Assembly (NCBI GenBank): GCA_036936605.1 | Contig: JAUPFV010000002.1 | Span: 217,675,046-217,739,045 of the forward strand | Source: Limnanthes douglasii subsp. nivea | Taxonomy: Eukaryota > Streptophyta > Magnoliopsida > Brassicales > Limnanthaceae | Direction of reading: 5' to 3' | Length of the DNA stretch: 64,000 nucleotides | Shown: piece after piece, positions 35,500 through 44,638 of the stretch | Layout of the letters: the number at the start of each line of letters is the position of its first letter | How positions within the stretch are numbered: the stretch's first letter is position 1 | Position numbers and translations under genes: made by a program | Notes under the pieces: model-generated | Database searches by the model: none | The model's input: the letters and a program-made list of their open reading frames with translations, nothing else | Told to the model about the DNA's origin: nothing

Positions 35500-36215
35500 A
35501 TTAATATAAGTTATTAATTAACAATATAGGTTTAATTATTTATTATAGAATTAGTAAATGTAGGATGATAATGTAAATACTGAGAGAGTGAGATAGAATG
35601 AGAAATTAAGAGAGTCAAATGAATAGTTAAAAAATACATATTATTTTATTGTAAATAAAAATTAAACACAAAAATTTATAACATAAATTTAAAATAAATA
35701 ATATTGTTAAATATTAATATCAATTACTAATTAACAATATATGTTAAATTATTTAGGGGTTTACACCAATTGGGTACAAAAACATATCAAATTTACTAAT
35801 AAGTCCAGCCTCAAATAGATTTTACCAATAACTACCAAAATATGATTTTATTTACCTATTAGTCCAAATTTAAATTTTAAATACAATTTTACCCTTAATG
35901 AATTTGATAATATGAAGAAAAAAAATGAGGAGAAAGAATTGATTTTGAAATTGGAATTAAATATTTTAATTTGAGATGTAATTATTTTGTTTTTTATAGA
36001 TAATTGAGTCTTTTCTTAAATGGGTTGGATCTATTTGTAAAATGGATCTGTTGGGGTATGCTTGAGTAAATAGAGACAAATTTTAGACCCATTACGTAAG
36101 TCTCCCAATTATTTATTATAGAATTAGTAAATGTAGGGTGATAATGTAAATATTGAGAGAGTGAGATGGAGGGAGAAATAAAGAGAGTGAGATGAATAGT
36201 TAAAAGATAGTGGAA
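35500..36215. repeat. subterminal direct repeat of the Harbinger element, right copy split by a MITE
   Basis: The segment 35507-35632 (AATTAACAATAT, then TAGAATTAGTAAATGTAGG and the GAGAGAGTGAGAT run) recurs as 35700-35755 joined to 36107-36215. The second copy is interrupted exactly by the element at 35756-36106, so the duplication is older than that insertion. Confidence 0.75.
35756..36106. mobile_element. Mutator-like MITE, 351 bp, with perfect 9-bp target duplication
   Basis: AATTATTTA stands at 35747-35755 and 36107-36115. The element starts GGGGTTTACACCAA, and the complement of its right end is GGGAGACTTACGTAATGGG, an imperfect inverted repeat. The interior is non-coding and AT-rich. 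The empty site can be read in the sister repeat copy at 35507-35632, which lacks the element. Confidence 0.7.
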
Positions 36216-36442
36216 TTGTTTGAATTGAATTTTTTATATTAAAAGTCTCCGGAATAGTAAAACAACGGTTAGAAGCTGTGTGGCAGATCTGTAAATAAAT
36301 GGAGGTCTCCGGGGCTGGACCAGGTCTCCAGGGAGACCTACGATTAAAGATGGCCTTAGGTTCCTGGGGTTCGGAGTTGAGGAGATAATTCTTTTTGGGG
36401 TCAAGATTGATACTTTTCTCCGGTAAGTGAAAGGTTGCTAAG

Positions 36443-37156
36443 ATGGTTGCTCAAAACTTCACAGTTGATTTAGATAAGCCCCTTGTGTTCCAGGTTGGCC
36501 ATCTTGGTGAAGCTTATGAAGAATGGGTTCACCAACCTATTGTCACCAAGGAAGGTCCCCGTTTCTTTGAGAGTGATTTCTGGGAGTTCTTGACGCTTAC
36601 TGTTTGGTGGGCGATTCCAGTAATATGGCTGCCTGCTGTATGCTACTTTGTTTCAATGTCAGCAAAGATGGGCCATACGTATGCCGAATTGGCTTCGATG
36701 GTGGTCTTTGGCGTATTCGTATGGACATTAGTTGAGTACTCATTGCATCGATTCGTGTTTCATATCAAAACAAAGAGTTACTGGGGAAATACACTGCACT
36801 ATCTTATTCATGGCTGCCATCATAAGCATCCAATGGATCACCTAAGGCTTGTTTTCCCTCCTGCTGCAACGGCTGTACTGTTGGTACCGTTCTGGAAATT
36901 GCTTCATCTTTTGGCCACTCCCTCTACAGCGCCTGGTCTTCTTGGAGGTGGTTTACTCGGTTACGTGATGTATGATGTAACTCATTACTACCTACACCAT
37001 GCTCAACCCACAAGTGAAATACCGAAAAATCTCAAGAAATATCACTTAAATCACCACTTCAGGATTCAGAACAAAGGTTTTGGGATCACTTCCGCACTTT
37101 GGGACAAAGTATTTGGCACACTGCCAACAACAAAATCCGCCAAAAAAAGTAATTAG
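36443..37156 (+). CDS. FAH1-like: fatty acid 2-hydroxylase, dihydroceramide type (intronless retrocopy, intact)
   Basis: An uninterrupted 237-aa frame, the usual length of plant FAH, which lacks the fused cytochrome b5 domain of yeast and animal forms. The enzyme is a di-iron ER membrane protein that 2-hydroxylates the very-long-chain acyl part of sphingolipids, using electrons from cytochrome b5. Histidine motifs are all present: LHRFVFH (101-107), HGCHHKHP (123-130) with MDHLRLVFPP (131-140), HYYLHH (181-186) and HLNHHF (201-206). Hydrophobic segments lie at about 49-70, 83-100, 141-158 and 163-178. The last four residues KKSN fit a KKxx ER-retrieval signal. The reading frame shows no decay. 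Expression is uncertain because the copy is a retrogene and its 5' untranslated region is split by a 6.3-kb transposon; the transposon end or the MITE would have to supply a promoter. Confidence 0.95.
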   Translation: MVAQNFTVDLDKPLVFQVGHLGEAYEEWVHQPIVTKEGPRFFESDFWEFLTLTVWWAIPVIWLPAVCYFVSMSAKMGHTYAELASMVVFGVFVWTLVEYSLHRFVFHIKTKSYWGNTLHYLIHGCHHKHPMDHLRLVFPPAATAVLLVPFWKLLHLLATPSTAPGLLGGGLLGYVMYDVTHYYLHHAQPTSEIPKNLKKYHLNHHFRIQNKGFGITSALWDKVFGTLPTTKSAKKSN

Positions 37157-37267
37157 TTCGACTGGAAGTAGTAACAGATGTTTATTGGATGGTTCATTGG
37201 TTTTAACTTATTTTTTAAAATTTGAAAATTAAATTATTTTCTGACATCTAAACTCTAGATGATGCTT

Positions 37268-37277
37268 AAAAAAAAAA
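37268..37277 (+). other. poly(A) tract of the FAH retrocopy
   Basis: Ten A residues follow GATGCTT at the end of the 3' untranslated region and run directly into the second target-site copy (37276-37294). Confidence 0.85.
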
Positions 37278-37564
37278 GAATATCTTTCAAAATTAAATGA
37301 GATTTTGTTATATTCTACTTTCAAAATATCTTTCGAAAATAATATATTAAAATTTATTTTTCATTTTATAAAAAAAAAAAAATTAATTTTTATATTTATA
37401 AACAAACACTAAAAATGAAAATAAAATAAAATAAAAAATACAAACAAAATATAAATAAACAAAATACAAAATATAAATTAATTTAACAAAGCCACTAGCT
37501 ATTTTTAAGTTTTTTTAGTTAACGCATAACTTAACACGTCCATTGGAGTGAATTTAGGAGTGCG

Positions 37565-37648
37565 TTAACAAACAAAGTATTTAACACGTACTTTAACAAA
37601 CAAAGTATTTAACACGTACTTTAACAAACAAAGTATTTAACACGTACT
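37565..37648 (+). repeat. three tandem 28-bp repeats near the right end of the TTA element
   Basis: Three exact copies of a 28-bp unit starting TTAACAAACAAAGTATTTAA, just inside the right TIR of the 29585-37672 element. Confidence 0.95.
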
Positions 37649-37793
37649 TTAACACCTACGCTGTAGGTGCTCTTACATTCGACTGTATTAAAAAATCACA
37701 TAAGAAATTCAGAATTTAAAACGACTTTCCAATCGCATTAGAATTTCCAAATCTTGTGGCCATTGGCCATTGAGATTATTAAGTCGCCACAGC

Positions 37794-39020
37794 CAGTGGC
37801 GGATTTAATATGGGGCTTGGGGGGGCGCGAGCCCCCCCAAGCCTCAAGGAAGATTAGTATTGGGGAAATTTTTATTTTCGGAAATTTTAAAGAAGTTATG
37901 TTTAAAATGTTTGATCAATGTTCAAACGGTGTCGGTTTTGGCTGAAATTTGGACAGCATGTTTGGGACATATAAAGCTTCAATATGTCCGGTTGGATTGT
38001 TATTTTATGTTACGGTTCAGGAGAAATCATTTTTGGAATAGTGGAGTAGTTTTTGTAATATTATTCATTTTTGTTTCTTTTTTTGTTAGTTTGTTATGTT
38101 TAAAATTGTTGGTGGGTTGTAGATATTTATTATATTGAATTTGATATACTTTTACCTTCAACTTATCATAATAGTAGAAGTGTTTTTGGTGGAATCTTCA
38201 TAAGTCTCGTGGCCTTTTACTCTTCAGAACGAAGTGGTCTTTTCATATAAATATTCTGGTTGTTGATTTATTTTACCGTTGATTTATTTTGTTAATAAAT
38301 CGGTTGTTTTATTATTTGGTTGGTTGTTTTGAAGTTAATCTCGCTTGTGGTTGATATACTATTATTTGGGTCTAATAGTTGGTATTAGTTAATCTCGCTT
38401 GTGGTTGATATACTATCATTACGAAAACGTGATATGGATGAAATCCTTGGATGTCGAAGATGATGAACCATCAGTCATGCTCATAAAACGGAGTGACTTT
38501 ATTAGAGTGTATAAATATAGTGTCACTTGATTAATTGAAGTGACACTAAGGAACTTCTAAGATGCTCTAATAAGAATGAAAAAATATATCAATTGTAAAA
38601 CTTTATGACTTAGATATGAATCATGAAACAACTTAATTAGAGGAAGCATTAGGTAAGTCAACTAAGGGGAGGTAAACGTGGTAGAATTTGTTATGTGCGA
38701 CCAAATTTCCACGCCGGATAGGTATGAGAAGAATCAATGACAAATAAGTAAGAATATATCTCAACTAGTATGAAGTCTTTTGATTTTATACATAAATGCT
38801 ATCACTGGTACTAACTCATATATAAACATAAGATTATTTAGACATATGCCCATAAATCAAATGTATAATTTTTTTTATATATTTAATTTCAATAAAAATG
38901 TCAGGATTAATTTTTTTTTTAATATTTCCAAACAAATTATTAAAAAATAAATTAAAAGTACGAAGTGAATGGAAAAAAAAATTAAAACATGTCTAGTTTA
39001 TGTAATACGTTCCGCCACCG
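37794..39020. mobile_element. hAT-like non-autonomous element, 1.23 kb
   Basis: It begins CAGTGGCGGA and ends TCCGCCACCG (9 of 10 match as inverted repeats). The flanking octamers GCCACAGC (37786-37793) and GCCACAAC (39021-39028) agree at 7 of 8. Near the left end is a strong hairpin, GGCTTGGGGGGGC then GCGA then GCCCCCCCAAGCC (about 37817-37846). A 28-bp direct repeat (GTTAATCTCGCTTGTGGTTG...) occurs at about 38334 and 38390. One open stretch (37860-38138) gives a hydrophobic peptide, but it has no recognisable family and I do not call it a gene. Confidence 0.7.
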
Positions 39021-39313
39021 GCCACAACGGCCCCAAAATAGTTCTCTCTCAATTTATAGTCGACCTCTCTCGTTTCAATTTTAATTTCAGTCTCAAATAG
39101 TTAATATTATTAAATATTGATATCATTGTTAAGGGAAGCCTAAGTAACATTAACACACAAAAAAGGATTCACTTTTTACAAAGTAGCTTCTACTACTATT
39201 ACATGTCAACTAGGAGTACTAAACTATCAAAGAGCTTGATAGTTGAAACAAAAAACATAAACAAACAAAGCTTAGTGCGCTACTATTACAAACATGCAAG
39301 CTTCATTATGATT

Positions 39314-40383
39314 CTATATACGGTCACCATCACCATCAATAATGATATTGTCTTCGTCATCTTCTATGTTGGGCGTATCACCACCGTCATCATCATCATT
39401 ACTTTTGTTGAGTCTTGCAGCTGCAGCCATCGATGCTGATATACCTCCTAGTCCTGGGCGTGGCCCCAACTCTGGTTGGTTCCTCATTTCTGCAGCCATG
39501 ATTCCATCAACATCCTCCCTTGTCACCAACTTATCTGCCGGAAGTTTCTCCGCCGCTCCCTTCCAAAAAGCAGATCAACAAATCAAGATATATATTAAAA
39601 TGAAGAAGAAAAAAATATTAAATTCTTAATAAAAGTTGAACAGAGATTTGGCGAAATACCTCTACGACATCTCGAAGCTTGATCTTATCCTCATGGCGGT
39701 CAACTTGAGTGTTATAGAGGGCCGCCGACTGTGCTGTGGCCGCTACACCGCCCGGGATTACAACATTTGAGCCTCCCGCTCGAACCTCGGCTGCTTGAAT
39801 AGCGGCTGCATCGCTCATATCCACTGGCTTATCACCCGCGACTTGTGCGCTGGCTTCTATTGCTTCTCCTATTGTTATTTTGCTAATATCGATTTCTTCG
39901 TCTCTTCGTGCCACCACTGGCTCTACAACTTGAACATACTGTCCAACGGCCTACATATATATCCAGAAACTTGATTATAAAACTAATATAATAAGAATAG
40001 CTATATAGTATATATACATGCATGTCTTATGTCTATATACATATACAGACCTGTTTACCAACGTATTCGGTTGCGATTCGAGCACCGGGAACATCAGTTA
40101 AAGCAACCGTGACTCCCTGTCCAGCTGCCACATCAGACACATCAGCACGACCAACAAGACCAGATTGTACGTTCACGGCCGCAGCGACTTGCATAGCTGA
40201 AGACGGTCCATCTGTCAGGACTTGACCCAACACTCTTGCTTCAGCTGCCTGCATCATTGCAGCGTCTTGTGGTGCAATAGGGTTTGCGGCTACATCACCG
40301 GAAACTTGGAAAACGTCACCGTATTTGATTGGCTCCGGTTTCCATTTCTCTTGTGGGGGGTTTTGGGGTTGTTCTTGGCTCAT
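39314..40383 (-). CDS. seed maturation protein, LEA group with SMP domains, three exons
   Basis: Exons are 40383-40051, 39950-39660 and 39559-39314, with GT-AG introns at 40050-39951 and 39659-39560. All joints are in phase, giving 289 aa. SMP repeats are seen in each exon: YGDVFQVSGDVAANPIAPQD with MMQAAEARVLG (exon 1), ITIGEAIEASAQVAG and SDAAAIQAAEVRAGG (exon 2), LVTREDVDGIMAAEMRNQ and ISASMAAAARLN (exon 3). LEA proteins of this family (D-34/RAB28 type) accumulate late in seed maturation, are hydrophilic and protect during drying. Unusually, after AAARLN there is a tail of about 32 residues dominated by Asp/Glu, encoded by GAT/GAC-like repeats. ABA-type promoter motifs lie upstream. It is the one ordinary host gene here. 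Confidence 0.95.
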
Positions 40384-40430
40384 GGTTATTTTTTTCCGTT
40401 AAGAACTTGATCAGGGTTTTGAAATGGAGT

Positions 40431-40634
40431 ACTATATATTTCTTTTTGAAACGGTGAAGTTGGACTGACACGTGGGGTTTTAGTCGCACGTGTAAAGCAG
40501 AAATAGAGTCGAAGTAGATGCGTGTAGTTTAATCAGACTGAAGCCGGAGATTAAGCGACACATGGCAAATGTTTTCTGTGGATAATTCCACACCGGTTTG
40601 CGTGACACGTGGCAAACATTTGGATGATACGTGG
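40431..40634 (-). promoter_or_regulatory. ABRE/G-box cluster and TATA box of the SMP gene
   Basis: The minus strand has TATATAGT at about 40439-40432, some 50 bp before the ATG. Farther upstream are three CACGTG palindromes (40469-40474, 40487-40492, 40606-40611), two in the ABRE context ACACGTGG, plus ACGTGG at 40629-40634. Such clusters drive ABA- and seed-stage expression in LEA genes. Confidence 0.75.
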
Positions 40635-40639
40635 ACTAT

Positions 40640-40984
40640 GGTCTTAACTTGGTTAGACTTGGCGTTTTCCTATTTAGAATTTGGAGATGATGTCGTTGAT
40701 TTAGAATTAGATTGGGGTATATTAACTAGAAATATATACTTTATGAATTGAGAAGGCTAAATATACATTATAAGTCGAATGTTTTAAAATGAAAATCTAC
40801 TAATAACATATAATACTAAATTCATCTACTAATAAGTAATAACTATAAAAATCGATAAAATACGGATCGGATAATAGAAAATATATGTTTTTTAATTATT
40901 TAATTTAGTTGAGATTTGGAATATTATGGAATTTAAAAGATTTGAAATAATGTGAAATCTACGAAGTCTTTCAATCTCGAATTG
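40640..40984. other. intergenic DNA between SMP promoter and LINE
   Basis: AT-rich, without gene or repeat structure that I can support. Confidence 0.5.
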
Positions 40985-41700
40985 TATGAAAAATACTATG
41001 AATAGAAAATAGCTCCTCCTTCTTCCTCTTCTCCAAAAACTTCTCGTTGTTCTTCTTCTCCTTTCTTTCAAGGTTTTTAATGGTGATTTCTCTCTCTATA
41101 GCCTCATTCCAATTTATGTTCTCTTCTTTGTATTGTAGTACTTATCTTTGTCATGGAGATATATAACAATGTTATTTTCGAAGAGGATTTCCCAGTACTC
41201 TGTTCAAGAAACAAAGGACAGAGTGAAATCGGAAAAACCAATAAATCATATGTCGACGCGGTTAAGCTTCAAATGAGGAATCTAAGGTTAAATTAAAACC
41301 TGAATACGTCTATCTCAATACAGTATTCTAGTGATGTTAAAGATAAATTGTCTCAGTCTTCAAAAGTCTTCAAAAGTTACAGTGGTTGGGAAGTTTTCAA
41401 CTGGCTTACCAAAGAAAACTGTAATTGAAAACTTTCTCGTTTCTTTAAAGTTTAGAGGTAGTTACAATATCTTCAAATGGGATTCACGACATATCATCAT
41501 GGAATTTGACCTCAAAGAAGACGTCATCAAGATCTGGGCGAGAAATGTTTGGAAACTGGTAACACCACGATGAGAATGCTGCGTTGGACGTCAGATTTTA
41601 ATGTTAAATTTGAAAGATCTATTGCTCTAGTTTGGATTAGGCTTGAACGTGTTCCGAAATTCATTTATGATTCGAAAATAATAACAGATATTGTTGCTAC

Positions 41701-42118
41701 TGATGAGTCCGGATTTTGTCACCACCCTTTATGAGAACCGGACAGGGGAAATTCGGACAACATCCACTTAACCGGACAGGGGCAGTTCGGACAACCTTCA
41801 TTTACTGAACTATCTGAACAGAACTAAAGTATTTAAAACCTAATCACTTTATGACTAAGCTGATTACTTGCTTACTTAAAACTAATGTGTCTTTAAACTC
41901 GACTCGAATCCATTAACACAACCCGAAAGCCCATGTGGCCCAAAGATAAGGGTATAAACACCCAACTACCTACATTAAATGAGGGTAATGAAAATTAAAT
42001 ACAACCAGGCAGCTCAATTCTCCCTCTACATTCTATCCAAACATTAAATACCTTCAAAATTCCACAAAACTCTAGACAAAATTACAAAATTACCCTCAAA
42101 CGAAAATAAACCACATCA
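41701..42118 (+). repeat. 5' LTR of element G
   Basis: TGATGAGTCC...CACATCA, 418 bp, with a TATA-like GGGTATAAACACC at about 41949. Compared by eye with the 3' LTR there are nine to ten substitutions and one 8-bp length difference near that TATA box. The first ~140 bp has two variants of an ACCGGACAGGGG phrase. Confidence 0.95.
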
Positions 42119-42120
42119 AA

Positions 42121-42138
42121 TTGGCGACCACAGTGGGA
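42121..42138 (+). other. primer-binding-like site of element G
   Basis: TTGGCGACCACAGTGGGA, two bases after the LTR end, where minus-strand DNA synthesis would be primed by a tRNA. I did not identify the tRNA. Confidence 0.75.
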
Positions 42139-42192
42139 GGACGACGGTGCCTGAATCTAGCATTCAAAACCATTAGAAAAAAACCAGTTCTG

Positions 42193-43680
42193 ATGAATCC
42201 GGACGTGCCAAAAGTACCACCAGCTTTGCTCGAAGTGGTGGGAGAAAATGATGAATATACCATCGAGGAGCGTGATAGATTAAAAGTTGAAATGGAAGCT
42301 CTGAGGGCAGAAAGGGCGAAGATGGGCATAAAAGAGAAATCAAAGGCGTCAGTTGCTCATCATACTGACAACCCTAGAGAGCATGAGCCTTCGAAAACCC
42401 ATGTGAGTACGAAGAAGACTCATGCTAGCTCCAAAAAGTCTCACCAGTCTAAACCGGTAGAGAGCTCTGATTCAGACTCAGAATCTTCCAGTAGCTCATC
42501 GGGCGAAAATGGAGTTGAAGAATCCTTGTCATCCAGCAGTGATGAGGGCCAATCTAAAAAGAAGCAAAAGTTGGTTAAGAAGTATTCAAGAAAAAAGATA
42601 GAAATGGAAAGTTAAAAAGGCATATAGGCAAAGGGTTGTCTTATAGTCGGAGACACATAGACCGGATAGTGATGGATCCTTTTTCCTTCCATGATGAGCC
42701 AGGTATCTTTGCAACTCCTAACGAGGATACCGTTTTCAGTCATGGCCGGAATTGGAGACAATCTCCATTGTCGTCCAAGATCCTGTCCGGAAACCTCCCT
42801 AAGAGGTTTGACAGTACAAAAATGGAAAAATACGATGGCAGTAAAGACCCGGACAACCACTTGGAACAGTTCAAAAATTTCATGATGAATTTTGATGATG
42901 ACGACAAGTTGTTTTGTAGAGCATTCTCCCAATCCTTTACGGGGAGTGCCCTGAAGTGGTATAAAATGCCTACCGCAGGGGTGCATCAGAAATTTCGATA
43001 TTTTTTGGGTGGCCTTCCGAAGGCAGTTTGTTGGAAGTAAGGAGGTGAAGGGCAATGGAGACACAATCATCCATTGTGCCCAAGAACCGAACGAATCTCT
43101 AAAAGAATACATAAGTCGCTTTGTAAACACCAAAAATGGGTTGGCTGATTGCTTTGAACAAGTAGCAATAGCTTCTCTGAGGCAGGGTTTAAACCCTAGT
43201 AACCTGGCTGATTCAGTAACCCGAAAGAAGGACATGGCGTGGGGAGGTCTGTTGAATCAAGTTGGAAAGTAGATTAATGTTGATGAAACAAAGAAAACAA
43301 GGGTGCACGGGTAGGTGAGATCTGCTCCGGCTGCACCAAATCCAAACCAAAATCAGTCCGGGAACAAGGCAAGGGAGGCCGGGCAGAGTCATAACAGAGC
43401 CAAAGCTCAGTCTCAACCAGCTACGCCTGCCAGAGTCAACAATCTAAAAATAAGCGAGGGCCTTGGGTTCAACCGGAGTGGTTTGCTGAGTTAAAAGAAA
43501 ACGTAGCCACCATTTATGACAAAACGAAAGAAGAAGTACACTATAGAAGGCCGGCTGCGTTACAATCTCCTAGGGAGAGCCGTAACAATTGTTTCTGTCA
43601 GTATCATAATGATACTGGCCACACCACCGAGGATTGTATTGCTTTAAAGCAAGAAGTCTAGAATTTAATTGAAAGAGGAA
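42193..43680 (+). pseudogene. gag of element G
   Basis: It starts MNPDVPKVPPALLEVVGEND, a helical charged region, then a Ser-rich and Lys-rich stretch to about 42615. A frameshift follows. The core block has MEKYDGSKDPDNHLEQFKNF (42822-42881), a second shift near 43010, FVGSKEVKG and ISRFVNTKNGLADCFEQVAI, then a stop at 43270. A final part has the zinc-knuckle-like CQYHNDTGHTTEDC (about 43597-43638). Three breaks make it non-functional. Confidence 0.85.
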
Positions 43681-43682
43681 AG

Positions 43683-44441
43683 TTGGGAGCATATGTTAAA
43701 AGAAGAGGAGGAAATAGGCCTGATAACGCTCATCGGGTTGGTCCAAACAATGCAGGCACATCAGCTCCGGAGGGGGTTATGGTGATAATCGAGAGATTTG
43801 ATGTAGAGTCGGAGTACTTGGACCCTGACCCAACTTGGAATAGAGTGGGTGCCATTGAGGAGCGTTGCAAGACGGTGTCCGGGCTTATTAACTTTTTTGA
43901 ATCACTCACAATTATCGGAGGGGACATTATGACAGCACCCACTGCTTCTTCGAGAAAGAGGCATGTTCATACTTTAGCTACCCAACTAGAGGGAGGCATG
44001 ACTTCCTATCAATCGCAAATTCCATTTCCCTTCATTGCTTTCGATGAAGATGACCTGAGGGATATAGCTGGTCCTCATGAAGATGTTGTTATCATAGGAG
44101 CATCCATCGGGGGCAATGACATAAGACGAATTTTGGTGGACACTAGGAGTTCAGCCAATATTCTCTTTTTAACTTCCTACAAAAAGATGAAGAATCCAGC
44201 AGTAATTCAACGTTCGAACAGGTCAATTGTAGGTTTCACTGGAAGCTCAGCAGATGTGATCGGGGAGTTCGAGGAGGAAGTTTTGTTGGGCAAAGGCCAT
44301 TTTAAGAAGATGGTTAGAATACTGTTTGTCGTAGTGGATTGTCCCACTTGTTATAATGCTATTCTGGGGAGGTCCTGGCTCTTTAGGATGCATGCAGTGG
44401 CCTCAACATTCCACCAATGTTTGAAATACGATGTGCAATGA
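43683..44441 (+). pseudogene. aspartic protease region of element G
   Basis: A 252-codon open frame. After a linker with IERFDVESEYLDPDP it has FDEDDLRDIAGPHEDVVIIG and the active-site segment ILVDTRSSANILFL, then GFTGSSADVIGEFEEEVLLG and NAILGRSWLFRM. The frame is open, but the catalytic D-T-G is D-T-R, so proteolysis should fail. Confidence 0.85.
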
Positions 44442-44638
44442 CAAGTAGGAGTTGTTCGGAGCAGCCAAAAGGTAGCAAGAGACTGTTATGCGACAGCACT
44501 GGCTCCTCGGACGTTGGGGCAGTTCGTATCAATGAGGAATAGCAGTTTGAGGGGCTTTTTGGGGGTGAGGGTGAAATTGATGACCCCAGAGAGACCCCTG
44601 GAGTTTTAATACCGATTGAAGAAGTTGAAACACATCTT

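Larger units (their letters stand above)
30073..36355. mobile_element. PIF/Harbinger transposon, 6.28 kb, apparently near-complete
   Basis: The terminal inverted repeats GGCCATCTCTAACCCTCGG (left) and GGCCATCTTTAATCGTAGG (complement of right) continue into GGTCTC; about 19 of 23 bases match. TTA target duplications are at 30070-30072 and 36356-36358. It carries a Myb/SANT-like ORF on the minus strand, a DDE transposase on the plus strand, a third ORF, a tandem-repeat array between the two divergent genes, and repeated GGTCTC/GAGACC words near both ends. It is inserted in the 5' untranslated part of the FAH retrocopy, 84 bp before the FAH ATG. Confidence 0.92.
30028..37277 (+). mobile_element. 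processed retrocopy of a fatty acid 2-hydroxylase mRNA (interrupted by 30073-36355)
   Basis: A perfect repeat AAGAATATCTTTCAAAATT stands at 30009-30027 and again at 37276-37294. Between them are a short 5' piece (30028-30072), the Harbinger insertion, the rest of the 5' untranslated region (36359-36442), an intronless FAH frame, a ~110-bp 3' untranslated region and a run of ten A (37268-37277) that merges into the second repeat. An intronless copy with a poly(A) tract and long direct repeats is the signature of LINE-mediated retroposition. Plant FAH genes known to me contain several introns. Confidence 0.85.
29585..37672. mobile_element. TIR element with TTA target duplication, split by later insertions
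   Basis: The left end GAGCATGTACAG (29585) and the complement of the right end, GAGCACCTACAG (37672), agree at 10 of 12 bases. Further inside both ends carry GTGTTAAA-like and TTCACTCCAATG words. TTA flanks both sides (29582-29584, 37673-37675), as in Tourist/PIF-Harbinger MITEs. Its own sequence is only 29585-30027 plus about 37295-37672 (~0.8 kb). The intervening 7.2 kb is the FAH retrocopy with the PIF/Harbinger element inside it. No coding sequence of its own was seen. Confidence 0.7.

Noticed and set aside
37754..38138. open frames with a hydrophobic C-terminus
   Set aside because: They lie in a non-autonomous hAT-like element, cross the G/C hairpin, and show no recognisable domain or promoter.
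40900..41000. target-site duplication of the LINE
   Set aside because: No convincing match was found between this side and the bases after the poly(A) at 57590, so no duplication is claimed.
42612..43235. 207-codon minus-strand frame
   Set aside because: Complement of the gag core of element G; the plus strand carries the conserved blocks.
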